Part shown: positions 8,175 through 14,515 of the stretch, piece by piece | Layout: the number at the start of each line of letters is the position of its first letter | Position numbering within the stretch: the first letter of the stretch is position 1 | Assembly: GCA_016756725.1 (NCBI GenBank) | Contig: JAESII010000012.1 | Location: 1-64,000 of the forward strand | DNA from: Synergistaceae bacterium | Lineage (GTDB): Bacteria > Synergistota > Synergistia > Synergistales > Aminithiophilaceae | Reading direction: 5' to 3' | Length of the DNA stretch: 64,000 nucleotides | Program-made: the position numbers and the translations under genes | Notes under the pieces: generated by a model | Told to the model about the DNA's origin: nothing | The model's database searches: none | What the model saw: the letters and a program-made list of their open reading frames with translations, nothing else

Positions 8175-8711
8175 ATGGGAAACGGACTCGACCCCAAGGC
8201 CCTTTTTGCTCTCAGTTACGGCGTCTACATTGTCGGCGCTCCTTATCCGGCCTGCGACTCGGGCTGCAACGGACAGATCGCCAATGCCGTCATGCAGGTG
8301 ACGGGAGAGCCTCCTTGTCTGGCCGTCTGCCTCCACAAGGACAACCTGACGACGGAATGTGTCGCGAAAAGCGGCGTCTTCTCCGTTGCCGTCCTCGAAG
8401 AGGACGTTCCCATGACTTTTATCGGCAATTTCGGTTTCAAGTGCGGCCGTAGCCTCGACAAGTTCGAGAAGGTCACCTTCCGCAAAGGGCTGACAGGCGC
8501 TCCCCTGGTGGTGGACTGGACCCTTGCTGTCCTGGAGGCCGAGGTGATCCAATCCGTCGATGTTCATACTCACACCCTCTTCGTCGGCAAGGTGGTCGGA
8601 GCGGAGCGGATCAAGGAAGGCGCCCCTCTGACCTATGCGAACTATCACCTCATCAAGAAGGGGAAATCGCCAAAGACGGCGCCGACTTTCATTTTCAACG
8701 AGGTTAAATGA
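8175..8711 (+). CDS. Flavin reductase-like FMN-binding protein
   Basis: 178 aa, resembling the flavin reductase-like domain family (HrbB/high-molecular-weight rubredoxin N-domain type). It opens with LDPKALFALSYGVYIVGA and has the PPCLAVCLHKDN core and a conserved NFGFKCGRSLDKFE segment near residue 84. Such proteins bind FMN and pass electrons in anaerobes, for example to rubredoxin or flavoproteins. No rubredoxin domain is fused here. A strong AAGGAGG site precedes the ATG. The next gene overlaps the stop by 4 bases, so the two are translated together. Confidence 0.82.
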   Translation: MGNGLDPKALFALSYGVYIVGAPYPACDSGCNGQIANAVMQVTGEPPCLAVCLHKDNLTTECVAKSGVFSVAVLEEDVPMTFIGNFGFKCGRSLDKFEKVTFRKGLTGAPLVVDWTLAVLEAEVIQSVDVHTHTLFVGKVVGAERIKEGAPLTYANYHLIKKGKSPKTAPTFIFNEVK

Positions 8712-9559
8712 CGGGACAAAAGGCCCTGATGGCCTCCTATGGACCGATTCTGGAGGCTCTGTATGACCGATACAATGGGCCGGCCTTTCTGACGCCTGAC
8801 CCCGTCGAGGTTCTCTATCCCTATGGGGAGACGGCGGAGAGGGAGGTCGTCGCCTTCATTGCCGCCTCCCTGGCCTACGGACGGGCAGGGCTCATCAAGA
8901 GGAGCCTGTCCCGGATCCTTCCGCTTCTGGGGCCGTCGCCGAGGAGCTTTCTGCTTGCCGCCGACCGCCCCTCCCTGACGGAGCGCTTCCGTGGGTTCCG
9001 CCACCGTTTCACCGACGAAGAGGACCTGGTCGACCTTCTCTTCGCCCTGGGGGCCTTGATCCGGGATCGGGGGAGCCTGGAAAGGGCCTTTGCTGACGGC
9101 CTCTCGCCACAGGGTCGAAGTCATCTTTCTCTCGTGCCTTTCGTGGGGTTGATCCGATCCCGGGCAGGGGGCAGGCCGAACAGTCTCCTCGCCGATCCTT
9201 CCGGCGGAAGCGCCTGTAAAAGACTCCACCTCTTCCTCAAGTGGATGGTCCGCCGCGACGCCATCGACCCCGGCGGCTGGACCGTTCTCCGACCCGCGTC
9301 TCTGGTTGTCCCTCTTGACAGGCACATGCACCGCATCGGCCTTGAGCTCGGTCTGACGATGAGACGGCAGGCCGACCTCAAGGCCGCCCTGGAGATGACC
9401 GAGGCCTTTGCCCACGTCTGTCCTGATGATCCGGCGCGCTACGATTTCGTCCTGACCCGTTTCGGAATCAGGAACGATCTTGCCATGGAGTCGCTTTTCG
9501 ACCTCTGCCGCAAGGGAGGACATCGCCCCTTTCCGTCCTCTCCCCTGACGAGGAGTTGA
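8708..9559 (+). CDS. TIGR02757 family protein
   Basis: 283 aa. The family is recognised from the conserved order: a Tyr/Asp-rich N-terminus (LYDRYN), DPVEVLYPY, EREVVAFIAASLAYGR, FRHRF, CKRLHLFLKWMVR and LVVPLDRHMHRIG. TIGR02757 proteins are conserved in Bacteroidetes and some anaerobes and look distantly like helix-hairpin-helix DNA glycosylases, but their function is not established. The ATG overlaps the preceding stop codon by 4 bases (8708-8711), and its own stop is overlapped by the frame that follows. It is a likely three-gene transcript with the flavin reductase-like gene. Confidence 0.82.
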   Translation: MTGQKALMASYGPILEALYDRYNGPAFLTPDPVEVLYPYGETAEREVVAFIAASLAYGRAGLIKRSLSRILPLLGPSPRSFLLAADRPSLTERFRGFRHRFTDEEDLVDLLFALGALIRDRGSLERAFADGLSPQGRSHLSLVPFVGLIRSRAGGRPNSLLADPSGGSACKRLHLFLKWMVRRDAIDPGGWTVLRPASLVVPLDRHMHRIGLELGLTMRRQADLKAALEMTEAFAHVCPDDPARYDFVLTRFGIRNDLAMESLFDLCRKGGHRPFPSSPLTRS

Positions 9560-10068
9560 TCTGCCTGTCCTTCCTGGGAGTGTTCCGCAAAAAGACGCGA
9601 CCGTCCGAAATCGGTCCTTACCTGACCGATTTCGTCATCCGCCCTCTTTCGCATCACCGGTCTCATCCTGATCTCTGGCATCTCGAGGGGCTGTCTCCGG
9701 AGGCCCTTTTCGAGGAGCTTTTCTACCTCGAGAGTTTCGCCGTCGATTACGCCGTCACCCTGGCGCTGGGGCATTCGCCCCGCCGCCAGGCTGTGATGGG
9801 CCATTTCTGGAATGTTCTCCGTCGCCGCATGGCGGAAATGGGCTGTCCCTTCGCCTTGAGAGAGTACGGCCCCCGCCAGGAGGCCTATCGTGAGGGGATC
9901 GCCTCCCACCACTCCGATCCCGTAGCGGGGGTGGGATCGGCCTTTGCCTCTCTCTGCGGCCTCGATGGAGAGGAAGCCCTGACGGAACAGGCGGTGACCG
10001 AGTTCGCCACGACGGCGACGGCCATCGTCAAGCTGCTGATGCGCTTCCGTGTCCTGGAGGAGGCCTGA
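9556..10068 (+). CDS. Helical protein of unknown function (about 170 aa)
   Basis: The frame is open from 9556 and has codon usage like its neighbours. The start is uncertain: TTG at 9556 overlaps the previous TGA but has GAGGAG directly against it. CTG at 9565 would have that same site at 9-nt spacing, and GTG at 9580 is a third choice. The product is mostly helical, has several conserved-looking His and Arg residues (LSHHRSHPD, HSPRRQAVMGHFW), and no domain I recognise. It ends 53 nt before the vWA-FHA gene. Confidence 0.65.
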   Translation: MICLSFLGVFRKKTRPSEIGPYLTDFVIRPLSHHRSHPDLWHLEGLSPEALFEELFYLESFAVDYAVTLALGHSPRRQAVMGHFWNVLRRRMAEMGCPFALREYGPRQEAYREGIASHHSDPVAGVGSAFASLCGLDGEEALTEQAVTEFATTATAIVKLLMRFRVLEEA

Positions 10069-10121
10069 CGGCAGACGTTGTGCTAGAGTGTTGTTATGCC
10101 TTGCTTGAGGAGGGAACCCGC

Positions 10122-11627
10122 ATGTCCGGCCCCGGAAGAAGGAATGTCGCCGTCCTGCTGCTGGCCGTCGTCGGCCTCGCCCTGAGTCTGCCCGCCTTCG
10201 GTGCCGAGGGGCGCCTTCTCGTTCACCAGGCTCTTCTGGCGGAGCCGCCGACGGCGACGCTTTTTCTCGAGGCTCTCGACGGGAAGGGAGCCCTTCCCGT
10301 TCCCATCGAGGGGGAGAATCTCACCGTTCTCTGGGAGGGGACCTCTCTTCCCCTGGCTCGTCTTGAGCCCTTTGAGAACAGCGGTGAAGGGACGGCCTTC
10401 ATCTTTCTCGTCGACATCTCCAAATCCCTTAGGGCGCCTCAGCTGAAACTCATGAAGGATGCCCTGTACCGCTTCATCAGCCACATGGGGTCAAAAGACA
10501 GGGCGGCTTTCGTGACCTTCGGCGACGCCGTGACGATCCGTCAGGATTTCACCGACCGCAAGGACCTTCTTCTCCAGGAAGTGGAACACCTTCAGCTCAC
10601 GGACATGACAACCCATCTCCATGGCGGCCTCGTCCAGGTACAGCGCCTGGCCCGTCGTCTCGACGAGGACCTTCCGCGACGGCGCGTTGCCGTCGTCCTT
10701 TCCGACGGCAAGAACGAAGCCGTCGGAGGAGAGACGGAGGAGGAGGTCCTCGGGAGCCTCGCCGAAGAGGGGATTCCCCTTTTCGCCCTCGGCTTCTACG
10801 CTCCTCCTCTGGGGCCGATGCGTCCCCACCTCGACCAGCTGAAGCGTTTCGCCCTCGCCTCGGGAGGAGATTATTTCCCTCCCGACGGCCCTTCGATGGA
10901 GGCCATCCTCGCAAAACTCCAGCAACGGCTCAACCTGGCCTGGCAGGCCACCGTCGATCTCTCGTCCCTCCCTTTCGACGGGAGAGAGGTCACTCTCGTC
11001 GTCCAGCTCCGGCATGAGGGAAAACTGCTTTCCGACTCGGTCCGTCTCCGCCTCTGGGACGGTCGTCCGGCGACCTCGGAACTGACGGCCGAGGGCGGTG
11101 GCGGTTCTGCCCTTTCGGCTGGGGCGGGGAGCCTCGAAAAAGGGGGAGGACAAGTCAAGACGCCTCCTGAGGAAGGAGCGAAGAAAGGAGAGGCCTGGCT
11201 TTGGGCTGTCCTCCTGCTGGCCCTGCTTCTTGTTGCGGCTTTCCTCCTCCGTCGCAGGAGGGCACCCGCACCGGAGCCAAAAGGGGCAGGCTCTCGGGAG
11301 GGTATCAGGAGTCTGGAGTTAGAGATCATCCGCGAAGGGCAGCGACGGGAGGTCTTTTCCGTCGCCCTTGGTGAGCGTCTCACCTTGGGGCGAGCCGTCG
11401 GCAACGATGTCTGTCTCAAGGGGGACCTGGCCCTGTCGGCCCGACACTGTGAGATCGGACGCGACGGTGACGGCCTCTATGTCAAGGACCTGAAGGCCAC
11501 GAATGGAACCTACCTCAACGACAGACGGATCGATGGCACGGCGCCGCTCAAGGCCGGTGACGTCCTTCGCCTGGGGCGAACGACGGTCAAGATCCGTCAA
11601 CTATCGGGGGAGGGAGGCGGTTCTTGA
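10122..11627 (+). CDS. Membrane vWA-FHA protein (copy 1)
   Basis: 501 aa from the ATG at 10122, placed by the ribosome binding site GAGGAGGG. Order of parts: a signal/anchor segment at residues 9-27; a von Willebrand A domain at about 90-270 with a complete MIDAS metal site (DISKS at 98-102, Thr163/164, SDG at 194-196); a basic and Gly-rich linker; a membrane helix at about 357-376 followed by RRRR; and a cytoplasmic FHA domain at about 415-493 (Gly-Arg 423-424, Ser439/His442, NGT 461-463). The vWA part would face the periplasm and the FHA part would read phosphothreonine inside. Genes for a phosphatase, an FHA protein, a paralogue and a kinase follow directly. Confidence 0.9.
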   Translation: MSGPGRRNVAVLLLAVVGLALSLPAFGAEGRLLVHQALLAEPPTATLFLEALDGKGALPVPIEGENLTVLWEGTSLPLARLEPFENSGEGTAFIFLVDISKSLRAPQLKLMKDALYRFISHMGSKDRAAFVTFGDAVTIRQDFTDRKDLLLQEVEHLQLTDMTTHLHGGLVQVQRLARRLDEDLPRRRVAVVLSDGKNEAVGGETEEEVLGSLAEEGIPLFALGFYAPPLGPMRPHLDQLKRFALASGGDYFPPDGPSMEAILAKLQQRLNLAWQATVDLSSLPFDGREVTLVVQLRHEGKLLSDSVRLRLWDGRPATSELTAEGGGGSALSAGAGSLEKGGGQVKTPPEEGAKKGEAWLWAVLLLALLLVAAFLLRRRRAPAPEPKGAGSREGIRSLELEIIREGQRREVFSVALGERLTLGRAVGNDVCLKGDLALSARHCEIGRDGDGLYVKDLKATNGTYLNDRRIDGTAPLKAGDVLRLGRTTVKIRQLSGEGGGS

Positions 11628-12439
11628 GGTGCCTCGTCGGCAACGGGCAGCATCGGGGGCGACGGAAGCGTCAGGAGGACAGTTTCGCCTCTTCCGATCC
11701 CTGCGACGAGGCCTTTGTGGCCCGCGCCGGTTTCATCTCCGTCCTCGCCGACGGCATGGGCGGGATGGCCCGGGGTCGGGAGGCCAGTTCTCTCGCCGTC
11801 GAGGCGATTCTGGAGGCTTATGCCGTTAAGAGTGAGGCTGAAACGGTCCCTGCGGCGCTGAAAAGGGCCTTCATCCGCGCCAACGAGGTGGTTTTCGAGC
11901 TGGGGCGGGAGGTTGGGCTTCCCGGAGCCGTCGGCACGACGGCTCTGGCAGCGGTGTTCTTCGAGAAACAACTCTTCTGGGCCTGGGCCGGAGACAGCCG
12001 TCTCTACCTTTGGCGGCGAGGGAGTCTCCACCGGCTCACGGAGGACCACAATCTGGCGACCCGCCTCGAAGGGGAGGGTGTTTCCCCAGAGGCGATTGCC
12101 CGCAATCCCGAGCGGGAAGCCCTGACCAGTTTCTTCGGTTTTCCCGCGATTCCCCATCTGGGTCTGTCGGAAGTTCCCCTTCCCCTTGAGGAGGATGATC
12201 GCATTCTTCTTTGCAGCGACGGACTCTACCGCAGTCTGGATGAGCCGGAAATCGCGGCGCTTCTCGCCGATGATCCCCGTCGGGCCGGGGAGATCCTGGT
12301 GGATCGTGTTCTGGCCAAGAAACGACCCCGTCAGGATAATGTCACGGCCCTTGTTGTCGCCGTTGAACCCTGTCCGGCCTTTTCTGCGGGGCTCTTTTCG
12401 ACTCTCGCCGCCGGTGCCCGACGGCTGCTGACATCCTGA
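11624..12439 (+). CDS. PP2C-type Ser/Thr phosphatase
   Basis: 271 aa. PP2C motifs are present in order: RQEDSF near residue 16, ADGMGGMARG at 42-51, GTTALAA, AGDSRLYLWR, LCSDGLYRSL and RQDNVTALVV near the C-terminus. These supply the Asp residues for the two-metal centre. It should dephosphorylate Ser/Thr-phosphoproteins in the cytoplasm and so oppose the kinase encoded at 14516. It starts at TTG (11624), overlapping the TGA of the vWA-FHA gene, with GGGAGG 6 nt upstream. No membrane segment is seen, unlike its neighbours. Confidence 0.9.
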   Translation: MRCLVGNGQHRGRRKRQEDSFASSDPCDEAFVARAGFISVLADGMGGMARGREASSLAVEAILEAYAVKSEAETVPAALKRAFIRANEVVFELGREVGLPGAVGTTALAAVFFEKQLFWAWAGDSRLYLWRRGSLHRLTEDHNLATRLEGEGVSPEAIARNPEREALTSFFGFPAIPHLGLSEVPLPLEEDDRILLCSDGLYRSLDEPEIAALLADDPRRAGEILVDRVLAKKRPRQDNVTALVVAVEPCPAFSAGLFSTLAAGARRLLTS

Positions 12440-12473
12440 TGGACCATGACGAAACGAAGGAGGTTGAGACAGC

Positions 12474-13037
12474 ATGGCGTGGGTCCGCTGTGAAAAAGGC
12501 CACTATTACGACGATGAGCGTCACAGTCTCTGTCCCTATTGCGGCGTTGGCGATCTGGCCGGCCAGGTGTCGGCTCTGCAGAACGAGGCTCTGCCCGAAG
12601 GTGACGAGGAGAAGACGGTTCGCCTTGACGATGGAACCCTGAGGGCCCTCGGGGGGACCGGAGAGGGGGAGACCGTCGCCTACGTTCGGGCCAGGACGGG
12701 AATGGACCCCGTGACGGGATGGCTGGTCTGCATCGACGGGCCCGACCGGGGGCGGGACTTCCGCCTGCGGAGCGAGAAGAACAGCATCGGTCGCCTGGCG
12801 ACAAATGACGTTCCCCTTTCGGATGAGACCGTCTCCCGCGAGAACCACGGCTTCGTCGTTTTCGATCCCCGCAAGGTCACCTTCAGCGTCCGTGCCGGCG
12901 AAGGGAGGGGCCTGATCTACAAGAACGGTGATGAAGTGCCCTTTTCGGAGCCGCTCAAGGCCTATGACGTCATCGAGGTGGGACAGACGCGGCTTCTTTT
13001 CGTCCCTCTCTGCGGGGAGTCCTTCCGATGGGAATGA
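12474..13037 (+). CDS. Zinc-ribbon FHA protein
   Basis: 187 aa, soluble. The N-terminus has a treble-clef-like Cys pattern: Cys6 with GHYYD, and CPYC at residues 20-23. A linker with two Thr sites in acidic contexts (Thr48 in EEKTVRL, Thr67 in GETVAYV) follows. The FHA domain is at about 96-175, with Gly-Arg at 106-107, Asn111, Ser121 and His125. The Thr sites followed by an FHA domain recall regulators such as GarA, where phosphorylation of the N-terminal Thr makes the FHA domain bind intramolecularly. That reading is an inference. It overlaps the next gene by 10 bases and has the ribosome binding site AAGGAGG. Confidence 0.88.
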   Translation: MAWVRCEKGHYYDDERHSLCPYCGVGDLAGQVSALQNEALPEGDEEKTVRLDDGTLRALGGTGEGETVAYVRARTGMDPVTGWLVCIDGPDRGRDFRLRSEKNSIGRLATNDVPLSDETVSRENHGFVVFDPRKVTFSVRAGEGRGLIYKNGDEVPFSEPLKAYDVIEVGQTRLLFVPLCGESFRWE

Positions 13038-14503
13038 GACGAGCCGTCCTTCCTCTGGCTGCCGTCCTCCTCTTTTGCCTGGCCCTTCCCTCCTGGGGAG
13101 AGCCGGTACGGCTCGAGATCGAGCAGGTGCGCCGGGAGGGCACGGAGCTCGTCGTCGTCGTCGACGTCCGTGACGGATCGGACAACGCCCTGAACGACCT
13201 GGCCCCCGAGCAGGTCCGCGCCACCTGGGGCAGTCGGGCTTTGCCCCTTTTGTCCCTGGCCCGGTACGACAGGATCGGCGAGAGGGGGACCTATCTCTTC
13301 CTCGTCGACGTTTCCAAGTCGCTGAAGCCCGATCAGTTCGAGGCCCTGCGAAAGGGATTGGCCGATTGGGTTCAGGGGCTCGGAGAGGGAGACCGCTTCG
13401 GCCTCATGGCCTTCGGGGAATCGGTGCGGGTCCTCGCTGACCTCGGTTCCGACAAGGAGGCCTTTCTGGAGGCCCTCCCGATGCTGAAGGCGACCGATAA
13501 CTGGACGCACCTCAATCTCGGCCTGCTCCGGGGTCTTGAGCTGGGCCGGCGCCTGGACGCCGGCCTGCCTCCACGGCGCCTTCTCGTTGTCATCTCCGAC
13601 GGGATCGAAGACTCCCTGGGCGGAGCCTCGCGGGAAGAGGTCCTGCGCCGCTTCCAGGAGGCCTCCATCCCCGTCTACGCTCTGGGCTACACGCCGCCGC
13701 CCCTGACGGACAAGAAAAAGGAAGGGCTGGCCCATCTCGGGGAGATGGCCCGCGCGTCAGGGGGCGAGATCGTCGTCGTCGAGGGTGCCAAGGATTTCGA
13801 CGGGGGCTACAGGAATCTGCGCTCCTTCATCGAGAGGGCCTGGGTGGCCCGTTTCGATCTCACCGGCCTGTCTCCTTCGGAAGAGGGCCGCTTTCAGCTG
13901 CTTCTTCAAAGCGGCAACAAGGTCCTCAGCGACGGCTTGGACCTCTCTTTCCCTGAGCCGTCGACAGCGGACGACGTGAGCCTTTTGCCGGCCAGGCGGG
14001 AGGAGCCGACGAAGACCGCCCCTGCCGGAACGGCCGGGGAAGGTCCCGGAAAGACGAGCCGCCTTGCCCTTCCCCTGATCGGTCTGGGCCTTCTCCTCCT
14101 CTTGGCCGTCTTCGTTCTGGCTCGGAAGAAGAAAGAGGAGGCTCTCCCCCCATCTTCCCCGTCCTCTTCGCCTCTCGTGAGCGGCGGCGGCCTGCGCTTT
14201 GCCCTAACCGTCGTCCGGGGTGCCCAGCCGTCACGGCGTTTCGAGCTTGACCTGACGGAACCTCTCGTCGTGGGCCGCTCATCGACCAAAGCTGGTCTGG
14301 TCCTCGAGGGGGATCTGGGTATTTCCGGGGCTCACATGAGGCTTTTCGAAAAAGAAGGAGCCCTCTGGGTGGAGGACATGCGGTCCACGAACGGCACCTT
14401 CCTCAACGGCGTGGCTCTTGACGGGACCTATCGGCTGAAAGACGGCGACCTGATCCTCCTCGGAGGCACGGAGCTGCGCGTCTCTCTTCCCGAAAGGCGG
14501 TAG
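13028..14503 (+). CDS. Membrane vWA-FHA protein (copy 2)
   Basis: 491 aa, paralogous to the protein at 10122. It has a signal segment at residues 4-23; a vWA domain with MIDAS motif DVSKS at 94-98, the Thr of NWTHLN and ISDGIEDS; a Pro/Ser-rich linker; a membrane helix at roughly 345-365 followed by ARKKK; and a cytoplasmic FHA domain with VVGRSS, SGAHMRLF and RSTNGTFLNG. All FHA phosphothreonine-contact residues and all MIDAS residues are retained, so both copies look functional. Its ATG lies inside the end of the zinc-ribbon FHA gene (10-base overlap). The kinase gene begins 13 nt after its stop. Confidence 0.9.
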   Translation: MGMRRAVLPLAAVLLFCLALPSWGEPVRLEIEQVRREGTELVVVVDVRDGSDNALNDLAPEQVRATWGSRALPLLSLARYDRIGERGTYLFLVDVSKSLKPDQFEALRKGLADWVQGLGEGDRFGLMAFGESVRVLADLGSDKEAFLEALPMLKATDNWTHLNLGLLRGLELGRRLDAGLPPRRLLVVISDGIEDSLGGASREEVLRRFQEASIPVYALGYTPPPLTDKKKEGLAHLGEMARASGGEIVVVEGAKDFDGGYRNLRSFIERAWVARFDLTGLSPSEEGRFQLLLQSGNKVLSDGLDLSFPEPSTADDVSLLPARREEPTKTAPAGTAGEGPGKTSRLALPLIGLGLLLLLAVFVLARKKKEEALPPSSPSSSPLVSGGGLRFALTVVRGAQPSRRFELDLTEPLVVGRSSTKAGLVLEGDLGISGAHMRLFEKEGALWVEDMRSTNGTFLNGVALDGTYRLKDGDLILLGGTELRVSLPERR

Positions 14504-14515
14504 GCGAAGACGGCC

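Noticed and set aside
7470-8648. Minus-strand frame over ferritin and the flavin reductase-like gene
   Set aside because: It would cover a promoter, a terminator and two well-supported genes.
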